Shown in pieces: positions 52,417 through 60,856 of a stretch of DNA of 64,000 bases (position 1 is its first letter; the number at the start of each line of letters is the position of its first letter). The stretch lies in contig JADKAC010000002.1 in the NCBI GenBank assembly GCA_016715425.1, positions 62,001 to 126,000 of the forward strand. Reading direction: 5' to 3'. A program made the position numbers and the translations under genes. The notes under the pieces were generated by a model. It did not search any database and was not told the DNA's origin. It saw nothing but the letters and a program-made list of their open reading frames with translations. This DNA comes from Bacteroidota bacterium (GTDB lineage: Bacteria > Bacteroidota > Bacteroidia > Chitinophagales > BACL12).

Positions 52417-52478
52417 TTGGCTATTGGCAAGAAAAGTTTCGGGTTTCGGGTTTCAAGTTCCGGGTTCCGTGGCTTTCG
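52362..52478. repeat. Composite repeat block overlapping the ATL 3' end
   Basis: ACAATGGACAATTTACAGTG and TTGACAATG words (B) inside the gene, A-tract, ATTGGCTATTGGC (E) across the stop, then AGTTTCGGGTTTCGGGTT (D) and GTTCCGGGTTCC. The remaining bases lead to the ABC-F stop. Confidence 0.85.
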
Positions 52479-52495
52479 TTTGCACATTCTCTCTA

Positions 52496-54382
52496 TCAAA
52501 TTTCACTCAACTCCATCCAGCGCATTGTTTTTTCATCAATCAATTTTATAATGTCAGGAAGTTGTTTGGAAAGAGATACTAATTTTTCGTGGGATAAATC
52601 AACATTAGACAAATCATTTTCAATCGTTGTTTTCTTTTCTTCTAATTGTTGGATTTCTTTTTCCAGCATTTCAAATTCACGTTGCTCTTTGTAAGAACGT
52701 TTTGCTACAACTGTTTTTTTTGATACTGTAGTAGATTCTGTTTTTACAATTTTATCTGCCGGTAATTTTTGTTCTGTATCTTTTTGTTGTTCAATTTTTC
52801 TGCGATAATCAGAATAATTGCCGGGATAAATATTTACAATTCCATCACCGTCAAAAGAAAAAATTTGATGTGTGAGTTTATCCATAAAATAACGATCGTG
52901 ACTTACCACAATTAAACAACCGGGAAATGTTTGTAGAAAATCTTCAAGTATATTCAGTGTTACAATATCCAAATCGTTTGTTGGCTCATCCAGAATTAAA
53001 AAGTTTGGATTTTTAATCAGGATGGTCATTAAATGCAAACGACGTCTTTCGCCACCACTCAGCTTGGAAACAAAACTATATTGTGTTTCCGCTTTAAACT
53101 GAAATCGCAACAGCAATTGTGTTGCGGACAATTTAGAACCATCCGCCATCGGAATAAATTCTGCAATATCTTTTACAATATCGAGCACACGTTTATCTTC
53201 TTTAAATTGCAAACCTTGTTGCGCATAATAGCCATACACAATTGTTTCACCGGAAGAAATTTTTCCCTTATCCGGTTTTTGCAATTCCATTATCATATTC
53301 AGGAATGTACTTTTGCCGACACCATTTTTTCCTACTATTCCAATCTTTTCTCCCTTCTTAAATGAATAGCTGAAGTTGTCTAATATTTTTAATTCACCAA
53401 AAGATTTTGATACATGTTTTACATCTAAAATATTCCCACCGATGCGAGTCATTTTCACATCTAATTTCAATGCATCTTCATGTGTTCCTGAAAATGCTTT
53501 TTCCTCTATCTTATCAAAATTATCTACTCTGGATTTACTTTTTGTAGTACGTGCTTTCGGCATACGGCGCACCCATTCCAATTCACGGCGATACAGATTT
53601 TTTGCTTTATCAATTTCTGCATTTTCTGTAGCGATACGAATAGATTTATTTTCTAAGTATTTAGAGAAATTCCCTTTGTGTAAAAATAATTTTCCATCTT
53701 CCAATTCATAGATGTAGTTGCAAATACGATCAAGAAAATATCTGTCGTGTGTTACAATTAATAGCGTTGTATTTTTTGTAGATAAATATTCTTCTAACCA
53801 TTCAATCATTTCAATATCCAAATGATTCGTTGGCTCATCCATGATTAAAAAATCCGGTTCCAGTATTAATAACTTCGAAAGCGCCACTCGTTTGCGCTGA
53901 CCACCACTTAATGAAGAAGCACTTTGTTCCAGATCAGTGATATCCAGACGATTTAATACTTGCTTGATTTTTTGTTCGTAATCCCATGCGTCCGTCACAT
54001 TCATTTGATGAATAGCATCATCCAATTTATTAAGGTGTGCTACAGAATTTTCTTCATCATGATGAGAAGTAATTGTTTCATAATTTTTTATTGCTTGTAT
54101 CACCGGCGAATCTCCCGTAAACACATTATCCGCAATCGATAAACTATAATCTAAATCAGGATCTTGTTCTAAGAAAGCAGTAGTAATTTCCTTGCTGAAT
54201 TGCACCGTGCCTGAGTCCGCATATTCTTTGCCCGCAAGTATGTTAAGCAATGTACTTTTACCGGCACCATTGCGGGCAACGAGAGCTACTTTCTGACCTT
54301 TATTAATACTTAAAGTAATATCCTGAAAAAGTATTTTGGTATCAAATGTTTTTGATAATGATTCAACTGTTAGATAATTCAC
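52496..54382 (-). CDS. ABC-F family ATPase (Uup-like)
   Basis: A 628-residue soluble protein with two ABC domains and no membrane part. Domain 1 has Walker A ARNGAGKST, signature SLSGGQRKRVALSKLL and Walker B FLIMDEPTNHLD. The interdomain linker holds RRELEWVRRMPKARTTKSKS. Domain 2 has GKNGVGKST, KLSGGERRRLHLM and FLILDEPTNDLD. The tail is a coiled coil (LEKEIQQLEEKKTTIEND), as in Uup. ABC-F proteins act on the ribosome or on DNA-linked processes. I use GTG 54382, giving NYLTVESLSKTF as in relatives; the upstream extension is repeat sequence starting at a TTG. Confidence 0.92.
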   Translation of the reverse strand: MNYLTVESLSKTFDTKILFQDITLSINKGQKVALVARNGAGKSTLLNILAGKEYADSGTVQFSKEITTAFLEQDPDLDYSLSIADNVFTGDSPVIQAIKNYETITSHHDEENSVAHLNKLDDAIHQMNVTDAWDYEQKIKQVLNRLDITDLEQSASSLSGGQRKRVALSKLLILEPDFLIMDEPTNHLDIEMIEWLEEYLSTKNTTLLIVTHDRYFLDRICNYIYELEDGKLFLHKGNFSKYLENKSIRIATENAEIDKAKNLYRRELEWVRRMPKARTTKSKSRVDNFDKIEEKAFSGTHEDALKLDVKMTRIGGNILDVKHVSKSFGELKILDNFSYSFKKGEKIGIVGKNGVGKSTFLNMIMELQKPDKGKISSGETIVYGYYAQQGLQFKEDKRVLDIVKDIAEFIPMADGSKLSATQLLLRFQFKAETQYSFVSKLSGGERRRLHLMTILIKNPNFLILDEPTNDLDIVTLNILEDFLQTFPGCLIVVSHDRYFMDKLTHQIFSFDGDGIVNIYPGNYSDYRRKIEQQKDTEQKLPADKIVKTESTTVSKKTVVAKRSYKEQREFEMLEKEIQQLEEKKTTIENDLSNVDLSHEKLVSLSKQLPDIIKLIDEKTMRWMELSEI

Positions 54383-54846
54383 GATTGGTTTTTTTAGTAT
54401 TGGGTATTGACTTTTTGAATTGACAATTGACAATGGACAGTTGACAATGAAAAAAAATCATTACTGATTAATTGGGTATAGGTTGTTGGCAAATTAACAT
54501 TGACTATTGACTTAGACCATTGTCAAAAAGGTTTAAAATTTTGAGTTTCGTGTTTCGGGTTTCAAGTTCCGGGTTTTTTCATTTGCACATTCTCACATTT
54601 TCACATTTGCACATTGGCATTTCCTCATTTGCACATTGCCATTTCCTCATCGGCTAATCTGCTAATCTGCTAATCAATATAATTTGCACATTCTCACATT
54701 TGCACATTATTCCATCGGCTAATCGGCTAATCATCACATCGGCTAATTTTTTCATTCTCACATTCTCACATTCTCACATTTGCACATTAACCACATTTGC
54801 ACATTATCTCATTTGCACATTTGCACATTATCTCATTTGCACATCA
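54383..54846. repeat. Composite repeat block between the ABC-F and TPM genes
   Basis: TATTGGGTATTGAC, the GACTTTTTGAATTGACA landmark, TTGACAATGGACAGTTGACA (B), A-tract, ATTACTGATTAATTGGG (H), TTGACTATTGACTTAGACC (C), GAGTTTCGTGTTTCGGGTT (D), then reverse words CACATTCTCACATTTGCAC (G, 54,585-54,640), GGCTAATCTGCTAATC (F, 54,650-54,740) and more G to 54,846. It ends 3 bp before the TPM gene stop. Same order as at 37,860, without the twin hairpin. Confidence 0.88.
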
Positions 54847-54849
54847 CCT

Positions 54850-55605
54850 CTACCATCCTCCGCTTGCGCCGCCGCCACCGAAGCTTCCTCCTCCAAATCC
54901 GCCGAAGCCACCTCCTCCTCCGCCAAAGCCGCCTCCACCGCCTCTTCCCATCCATCCACCGCCCCAGTAGGTTGGTCCACGACCGGAATAAGTTACCCCA
55001 CCGCCGCCGCCTCTTTTACCCATAAAAAACATAATGAATAACACAACGAGAATGATGAGGACAATTTTCTGCCAGCTCATTTCATCAGTCAACTGATCAT
55101 CTAAAGGATCAAACTCTCCACTCACATAAGCCATCACCTGATTCACTCCGGCATCTAATCCATTGTAATAATTTCCGGTTTTAAATTCAGGTAAAATATG
55201 TTGTTCAATAATTCTTTTTGCACGACCATCCGTGATAAACGGTTCAATACCATATCCCACTTGAACCGTAACTCTTTTATCATTTATAGCAGCAAGAATG
55301 ATAACACCATTATTCATATCCTTCTGACCTATCCCCCAAAATCTACCGAGATATAATGCATAATCTTCTATCGCATAATTGCCTGTACTTTTTAATGTAA
55401 CGATAGCTATTTGTGTAGAAGTGGAATCATCAAAAGCCACCAATTTATTTTCAAGTGTTTGCTCTTGTTCAGGAGATAAAACATCTGCAAGATCATTTAC
55501 TAATCTGGGTGGTGAAGGGCGAGGCGGAAAATCTTTTTCATTTACCTGCGCAAATAATTGTGCGCTGAAAATTACAGTAAGTATTACCGCAAAAATTTTA
55601 TTCAT
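54850..55605 (-). CDS. TPM-domain membrane protein with glycine-rich tail (YgcG-like)
   Basis: A 251-residue exported protein. A signal peptide (IFAVILTVIFSAQLFA) precedes a TPM_phosphatase domain at about residues 35-160: LVNDLADVLSPEQEQTLENK, TQIAIVTLKSTGNYAIEDYA, LGRFWGIGQKDMNNGVIILA and GYGIEPFITDGRAKRII. One membrane helix (WQKIVLIILVVLFIMFFMG) follows, then a cytoplasmic Gly-rich tail of about 60 residues (GGGGFGGGGGGFGGFGG). It is the last gene of a lemA-TPM-TPM operon; the start overlaps the previous gene by 8 bp. The family is linked to membrane quality control and to photosystem repair in plants; the bacterial role is unclear. Confidence 0.88.
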   Translation of the reverse strand: MNKIFAVILTVIFSAQLFAQVNEKDFPPRPSPPRLVNDLADVLSPEQEQTLENKLVAFDDSTSTQIAIVTLKSTGNYAIEDYALYLGRFWGIGQKDMNNGVIILAAINDKRVTVQVGYGIEPFITDGRAKRIIEQHILPEFKTGNYYNGLDAGVNQVMAYVSGEFDPLDDQLTDEMSWQKIVLIILVVLFIMFFMGKRGGGGGVTYSGRGPTYWGGGWMGRGGGGGFGGGGGGFGGFGGGSFGGGGASGGW

Positions 55606-56041
55606 TATTAAATGAAATTTCGTTGGGTAATTCGTTTTGATCATTTTTTATAAATGGAAAATGTCTTTTCAATTGTTCTGCCGATTGCTCAATTCCCTGA
55701 ATCAATCCTTCCATAAACCGCCCTTTAGAAAACTCTGTTTCCATACCTTTCCGGATATCATCCCAAAAATCATCTGCTACTTTTTTATGAATTCCCTGAT
55801 CGGCAATGATGGAAAATTTTTTATCTGATGTCGCAAGATAGAATAACACGCCATTGCGTTCTGCAGTAGTATGCATTTTCAGATTTTTAAAAATCTGCAA
55901 CGCACGTTTATAGGAATCTCCTTTGCATTTATCTTCAAGATGTACACGCAACTCTCCCGATGTTTGCATTTCTGCACTCCGAATTGATTTTGTAATTTCC
56001 GCTTGTTGAGCTTCAGTAAAAAATGATCTTGCAGCCGGCAT
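55598..56041 (-). CDS. TPM-domain protein, soluble
   Basis: A 147-residue protein consisting of one TPM domain: FTEAQQAEITKSIRSAEMQT, SGELRVHLEDKCKGDSYKRA, NGVLFYLATSDKKFSIIADQ, GIHKKVADDFWDDI and KGRFMEGLIQGIEQSAEQL. There is no signal peptide or membrane helix. It is the middle gene of the operon, 11 bp after lemA, and its last codons overlap the start of the membrane-anchored TPM gene, so translation is coupled. Confidence 0.88.
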   Translation of the reverse strand: MPAARSFFTEAQQAEITKSIRSAEMQTSGELRVHLEDKCKGDSYKRALQIFKNLKMHTTAERNGVLFYLATSDKKFSIIADQGIHKKVADDFWDDIRKGMETEFSKGRFMEGLIQGIEQSAEQLKRHFPFIKNDQNELPNEISFNNE

Positions 56042-56052
56042 CTGTCAGCCTT

Positions 56053-56682
56053 TTAAAATTCTACTTTTGGTGCAACATCACTTCCTGCAGTTGCTTCAAA
56101 CATACTTCTGCGTTCGAAACCAAACATACCTGCTAACAAGTTTTGCGGGAAACGGCGCACATAAGTATTGTAGGCTTGAATAGATGTATTATAATCATTT
56201 CTGGCTACATTAATTCTATTTTCAGTACCTGCAAGTTCCGCTTGCAATTCCAGAAAATTTTGATTTGCTTTTAAATCCGGATAACGTTCAATAGTTACAA
56301 GCAAGCGGGATAAAGCGCCACCTAATTCATCTTGCGCTTGTTGAAATTGCGCAAACTGTTCAGGAGTTGCATTAGAAGGATCAATAGTAATACTTGTTGC
56401 TTTAGCTCTTGCTTCAATTACTTTCACTAAAGTTTCTTGTTCAAAATCTGCATAGCCTTTCACAGTATTTACAAGATTAGGAATCAGGTCAGCACGACGC
56501 TGATAACTGCTTTGCACATTTGCCCATTTGCCATTGGCGGCTTCATCTAATTCCACCATGCTGCGTTGAGCGCCGGCAAAAAAGTTATACAGAATAATTG
56601 CGATGATTACTATAATTCCTACAGTAATTGCCCAGCGTGGAAATGCCATGCGACGTGGAGCAGAAGGGGTGGTATTAGCCAT
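56053..56682 (-). CDS. lemA: LemA-family protein
   Basis: A 209-residue LemA protein. One N-terminal membrane helix (WAITVGIIVIIAIILYNFF) is followed by a long helical bundle with the family's YQRRADLIPNLVNTVKGYAD, FEQETLVKVIEARAKATSI, RYPDLKANQNFLELQAELAG and NDYNTSIQAYNTYVRRFPQN segments. LemA genes are regularly followed by TPM genes, as here. The biochemical role is unknown. The divergent gap to the next gene (56,683-56,792) has no repeats. Confidence 0.93.
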   Translation of the reverse strand: MANTTPSAPRRMAFPRWAITVGIIVIIAIILYNFFAGAQRSMVELDEAANGKWANVQSSYQRRADLIPNLVNTVKGYADFEQETLVKVIEARAKATSITIDPSNATPEQFAQFQQAQDELGGALSRLLVTIERYPDLKANQNFLELQAELAGTENRINVARNDYNTSIQAYNTYVRRFPQNLLAGMFGFERRSMFEATAGSDVAPKVEF

Positions 56683-56792
56683 TGTTATTTAAATGTTTTT
56701 TTCAAAATTAATCAATTCTACTTTGCCGATATCTGATAGACGTCGAATGAATGCCCAAAATATTTTGTGATTAACTTCACAAATAAAAAAAT

Positions 56793-57149
56793 ATGGCAAC
56801 ACTTGTAGAAGATTTTGATGCTTACCGTTCAAAAATGAATGATGTAATTCTGAGCAAGAATAATAAAGTAATTAACCGACTTTTTAATTTAGATACGAAT
56901 ACTTATGCCGAGGGTGCATTAGATGTAAAAACAAAAGAGATGCTCGGACTTGTAGCGAGTATGGTATTGCGCTGTGATGATTGTATTAAATATCATTTGG
57001 GAAAATGTTTTGAAACCGGCGTTACCACCGATGAAGTATATGAAATTTTTGCTGTGGCAAATATTGTCGGCGGCACAATTGTGATTCCGCATACCCGCAG
57101 AGGAGCTGAGTATTGGGAGGAACTTAATAAATTAACAGTTGACAATTGA
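56793..57149 (+). CDS. Carboxymuconolactone decarboxylase-family (AhpD-like) protein
   Basis: A 118-residue CMD-family protein. The core is LDVKTKEMLGLVASMVLRCD, the redox motif CDDC (in LRCDDCIKYHLGKC), then TDEVYEIFAVANIVGGTIVI. The CxxC plus His suggests an AhpD-like thiol peroxidase role, not decarboxylation. The last four codons and stop (LTVDN, TGA) are in ACAGTTGACAATTGAC repeat words, the third gene here whose end is written by family B. Confidence 0.88.
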   Translation: MATLVEDFDAYRSKMNDVILSKNNKVINRLFNLDTNTYAEGALDVKTKEMLGLVASMVLRCDDCIKYHLGKCFETGVTTDEVYEIFAVANIVGGTIVIPHTRRGAEYWEELNKLTVDN

Positions 57150-57297
57150 CAGTGGACAATGAAAAACTTAGACTATTGACCATTGACATTGACTAAATAG
57201 TTTCGGGTTTCGAGTTGAAGGTTTCGAGTTGAAAATTTTTTTTGTCTGAATCACTGATTACTCAATACCCGATACCCGATACCCAATACTCAATACT
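57132..57297. repeat. Composite repeat block after the CMD gene
   Basis: ACAGTTGACAATTGACAGTG (B, across the stop), A-tract, GACTATTGACCATTGAC words (C), GTTTCGGGTTTCGAGTT (D), T-tract, ATCACTGATTACTC (H), then CAATACCCGATACCCGATAC words. It ends 3 bp before the -7 box of the pterin dehydratase gene. Confidence 0.85.
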
Positions 57298-57300
57298 CTT

Positions 57301-57308
57301 TATCTTTA
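57301..57308 (+). promoter_or_regulatory. -7 promoter box of the pterin dehydratase gene
   Basis: TATCTTTA followed by CTG, 21 bp before ATG 57330. It is the same octamer as at carA and pyrH. Confidence 0.45.
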
Positions 57309-57329
57309 CTGTAATCTAAATAAAAAACT

Positions 57330-57563
57330 ATGTGGAAAGAAGAAAACAATAAACTGAATAAGAAATTTGAATTCAAAGATTTCTCTGAGGCATTTGCATT
57401 TATGAGTCGTGTGGCTTTGCTTGCAGAAAAACAAAATCATCATCCTTTCTGGACAAATGAATATAATACAGTTGAAATATTTTTAAGCACGCATGATGCA
57501 GGAGATATTGTTACTGATAAAGACAGAAAATTGGCGGATGCGATTGATAAAATTAGTGGCTAA
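57330..57563 (+). CDS. 4a-hydroxytetrahydrobiopterin dehydratase (pterin-4a-carbinolamine dehydratase)
   Basis: A 77-residue protein of the PCD/DCoH/PhhB family, which dehydrates the carbinolamine formed by aromatic amino-acid hydroxylases. It has KFEFKDFSEAFAFMSRVALL, the active-site AEKQNHHPFWTNEYNTVEIF (His-His-Pro and Trp) and LSTHDAGDIVTDKDRKLADA. Slightly shorter than typical (about 95 residues) because the N-terminal strand is abbreviated. Its stop directly abuts the stop of the convergent outer-membrane pseudogene. Confidence 0.9.
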   Translation: MWKEENNKLNKKFEFKDFSEAFAFMSRVALLAEKQNHHPFWTNEYNTVEIFLSTHDAGDIVTDKDRKLADAIDKISG

Positions 57564-58208
57564 TCAATCCGATTTAAAAATTTTATAGCCAACAAAAAAC
57601 GAACAAGCAATAGGGAAGCCGACATAACTTTCATTCCAATCAGATAGATTTGGTAATCCTAAATCTAAATTAAAGCTACTACCATCCGTGCGCTCCCAAA
57701 CTTTTCCATATTCTGAAGTATAACTTTCAGGTACATTTGAAGGAAAAGGAATAAACTTCAAACCAATGGAGAAATCAAGAAGTATTCTTTTATTTGGCCC
57801 TACATTATCCTGCCATCCAAGCTCAACTCCTGCTCCATAAACAAATTAAGAAATAATAGTATCAAAACATGAACCTGACCAGCTACATGATCCATAATAA
57901 TATTGCTGATTTGTTTGGCCTAAATACATTGAGGGCATAATATAAAACCCTCGTGAAGGCATTGTGTTTTTTCCTTCGAAGTAATAGCGATAGTATGGTT
58001 TAAAAGTAACCCCATTGTCTGATGCACTAAAATTGTAATAATCAATAGTTATTCCGATACTTCTATTTGTTTTAAAAGCAAATTCATAATCCACTTTTGG
58101 TATTGGCGTATAAAGAAAATGAAATGGTGCAATTTTTATTGAATGATCCTGCGCAAAGCCGATTTCACAGCTCAGTAAAATGATTGTAATTATTAGAAAT
58201 CGTTTCAT
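57564..58208 (-). pseudogene. DUF3575-like outer-membrane protein with one in-frame stop
   Basis: Reading from ATG 58208, a signal peptide (FLIITIILLSCEIGFAQ) is followed by barrel strands (HSIKIAPFHFLYTPIPKVDY, GITIDYYNFSASD, FKPYYRYYFEG, GFYIMPSMYLGQ). A TAA at 57848-57846 then interrupts. The same frame continues without shift as FVYGAGVELGWQDN, FSIGLKFIPFPSN and a final strand, ending SFFVGYKIFKSD. Total length 213 codons plus the internal stop. The layout (AFKTNRSIG, mature barrel, GAGVELGWQ) fits DUF3575-type proteins. A single substitution such as CAA to TAA explains it; it may be a recent mutation or a base error. Confidence 0.7.
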
Positions 58209-58364
58209 AGTGGTTTACCAAATTACGCTTTTTCTGAAAAAGAAAAAAACGTATTCAACACTTTCCCACTTATGCATTGAAGTTATGATGGTTTAAACTT
58301 CTCTTCTTTTTTAGTGAATAGCGGTTCTATCTTTATTTTTGTTGGTGTTAATGCCATTAGAAAA

Positions 58365-60479
58365 ATGAAATATAATATAGAAATTCAAAAAGAACTTATT
58401 GCACTTTCGCAAAGTCTATTACATACATTAGAAAATACAGTGGAAGATTTAAATTCTGCAAAAAATAAAGTAGATGATTTAAAGCAAGTAATTAATTTCC
58501 ATGATTGGTTGTACTACACTGAATCAAAAAATGTAATCAGTGATTTTGATTATGATCGTTTATTCAAACAACTGAAACAGTTAGAACAAGATTTTCCTGA
58601 ACTGCAAACTCCTGGCTCACCAACGCAACGAGTTGCAAAAGGATTGACAGAAGATTTTCCGAAAGTGGCGCATTCCATTCCTATGTTGTCATTAGATAAT
58701 TCGTATGATGAAAATGATTTGTTGGAATGGGACCGCAGAGTAAAAGAATTTTTGGGTGATGCAACATTTCAATACAGTGTCGAACCGAAATTTGATGGCA
58801 GCAGCATCGCATTAATTTATGAAAATGATATGTTAGTTCGTGCGGCGACAAGAGGTGATGGAAGTACGGGTGATGAAATAACTAACAATGCGAAACGCAT
58901 GCGCAGTATTCCGCTTTCTGCAAATTTTTCTCAACGCAATGCATATCGTGTAGAGCTAAGAGGTGAAGTGGTAATAAATAAAAAAACATTTGCGGGCATT
59001 AATGAAAGGCGTGAAGAAGATGGACTTTCCATTTTACAAAATCCCCGAAACTCTGCAGCAGGTGCATTGCGTGTTAAAGATTCGGATGAAGTGGTACGTC
59101 GTGGTTTGGAAGCATTTATTTATCAGCTTGCATACGCCGTTGATGAAAACGAAAAAGATATTCTTGCGGAACAATTTAAAACACATTTCGAGAATATAAA
59201 TTTTCTAGGAGCTATAGGTTTTAAAATTCCGCAACAGGAAAAAAAATTATGTAATTCCATTGCTGAAGTATTATCGTTTATTGATAGTTGGGAGAAAAAA
59301 CGTGATGACTATGTTTATGAGATAGATGGCATGGTGATAAAAGTAAATAGCATTGCACAACAAAAATTATGTGGCTCCACTGCGCATCATCCACGTTGGG
59401 CACTTGCATTTAAATTTAAAGCAAGAGAGGCGGAAACAATTTTAGAAAGTGTAGAATATCAAGTGGGTCGCACGGGTGCAATTACGCCGGTTGCAAAAGT
59501 GAAACCTGTATATATTGGAGGTGTAACTGTATCATCAGTTTCACTGCATAATGAGGATATGATTTTGGAAAAGGATATTCGCATTGGTGATACTGTTATT
59601 TTGCAAAGAGCTGGTGATGTGATTCCATATATTGCCGGTATAATTCCTGAAAAAAGAAAATCAGATTCAACACCATTTGTATTTATTAATCATTGTCCTT
59701 CTTGCAACCAAACGATTTATAAACCAGAAGGAGAAGCTGTATTTCGCTGTGTGAATATTGAATGTCCGGCGCAGGCAGAAGAAAGATTGATTCATTTTGT
59801 TTCGAAAGATGCAATGGATATTGATGGCTTTGGAAGAGAAACTGTGAGTACATTTTATAGTGAAGGTTGGCTGGAAACAATTCCGGATATATATACTTTG
59901 GATTTTGAAAAAATTGCAACGCTGGAAGGATGGAAAGAAAAAAGTATTAATAAATTAAAAGAAGGAATTGAAGCATCAAAAAAACAACCGTTATGGAGAT
60001 TGGTAAATGGTTTTGGTATTCGACATGTAGGTACACAAACAGCAAAAGATTTGGTGAAAGAAATTTCTGATTTACATGAAATGATAGAATGGAATGAAGA
60101 AAAATTGATGGAGATTAATGGTGTGGGTGAAAAAGTAGCAAAGAGTATTGTGCAATTTTTTCAGAATCCGGGAAACATTCACATGCTGCATGAATTAGAA
60201 AAGTATGGAGTGAATATGCATCAGGAAAAAAAATCAACTGGCGGTGTATTAGAAGGTAAAACATTTTTATTTACCGGAACACTCACACAGTTTGGCAGAG
60301 ATGCAGCGAAGGAAATGGTGGAAGAAAATGGCGGAAAAATATTGAGTAGTGTGAGTGCTAATCTCAACTATTTAATTGCAGGAGAAAAAGCAGGAAGTAA
60401 ATTAGATAAAGCAAAAAAAATTACTTCAATACAGATAATTGATGAAGATGGTTTTTTGGAGATGATTGGGAGGAAGTGA
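58365..60479 (+). CDS. ligA: NAD-dependent DNA ligase
   Basis: A 704-residue LigA that seals nicks in duplex DNA with NAD. In order: domain Ia with DFDYDRLFKQLKQLE, the adenylation motif VEPKFDGSSIAL with Lys142, GDGSTGDEITNN, LRGEVVINKKTF and NPRNSAAGALR. Next come the OB fold, the zinc finger (CPSCNQTIY to CVNIECPAQ), helix-hairpin-helix repeats and a C-terminal BRCT domain (LEGKTFLFTGTLTQFGRDAA). ATG 58365 is chosen; earlier in-frame codons from 58314 add a hydrophobic stretch not typical of LigA. It is divergent from the DUF3575-like gene, and that gap (58,209-58,364) contains no repeats. Confidence 0.96.
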   Translation: MKYNIEIQKELIALSQSLLHTLENTVEDLNSAKNKVDDLKQVINFHDWLYYTESKNVISDFDYDRLFKQLKQLEQDFPELQTPGSPTQRVAKGLTEDFPKVAHSIPMLSLDNSYDENDLLEWDRRVKEFLGDATFQYSVEPKFDGSSIALIYENDMLVRAATRGDGSTGDEITNNAKRMRSIPLSANFSQRNAYRVELRGEVVINKKTFAGINERREEDGLSILQNPRNSAAGALRVKDSDEVVRRGLEAFIYQLAYAVDENEKDILAEQFKTHFENINFLGAIGFKIPQQEKKLCNSIAEVLSFIDSWEKKRDDYVYEIDGMVIKVNSIAQQKLCGSTAHHPRWALAFKFKAREAETILESVEYQVGRTGAITPVAKVKPVYIGGVTVSSVSLHNEDMILEKDIRIGDTVILQRAGDVIPYIAGIIPEKRKSDSTPFVFINHCPSCNQTIYKPEGEAVFRCVNIECPAQAEERLIHFVSKDAMDIDGFGRETVSTFYSEGWLETIPDIYTLDFEKIATLEGWKEKSINKLKEGIEASKKQPLWRLVNGFGIRHVGTQTAKDLVKEISDLHEMIEWNEEKLMEINGVGEKVAKSIVQFFQNPGNIHMLHELEKYGVNMHQEKKSTGGVLEGKTFLFTGTLTQFGRDAAKEMVEENGGKILSSVSANLNYLIAGEKAGSKLDKAKKITSIQIIDEDGFLEMIGRK

Positions 60480-60567
60480 TTTTAATTCACATAGAAGTGT
60501 TATCACAGAGATTATGTGTTAACATCGAAGTTGTGAATCCTTCATAAGCCTCGAATAAAAGAAAAAG

Positions 60568-60660
60568 AGCCACGAATGCACGAATATATTTGAAACACGA
60601 ATGCACGAATAAAAAATAATCTATTCGTGCATTCGTCCTTTTTTTCGTGCATTCGTGGCT
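60568..60660. repeat. Nested inverted repeat of CACGAATGCACGAAT words
   Basis: AGCCACGAATGCACGAA (60568-60584) pairs with TTCGTGCATTCGTGGCT (60644-60660). ACGAATGCACGAATA (60597-60611) pairs with TATTCGTGCATTCGT (60622-60636). The word CACGAATGCACGAA occurs four times, twice per strand. It lies downstream of ligA in a convergent gap (60,480-60,856) that also has an AATACCCGATACCC word near 60,765. It could act as a bidirectional terminator or be a separate repeat family. Confidence 0.75.
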
Positions 60661-60856
60661 AATTTATTTTGACAATTCATTCTGATATTAATCGGAACTT
60701 TCAGCTAATCACAATTCACAAAAATATATGCATAACTAATTTTCATTTTTTTTACTCATACTCAATACCCGATACCCACTACTCCCTTCATTCCACCACA
60801 ATCATCTGTTCACCAAAAGATTTGTGTTACCACAGAATCTTTGTGATAACATCCTT

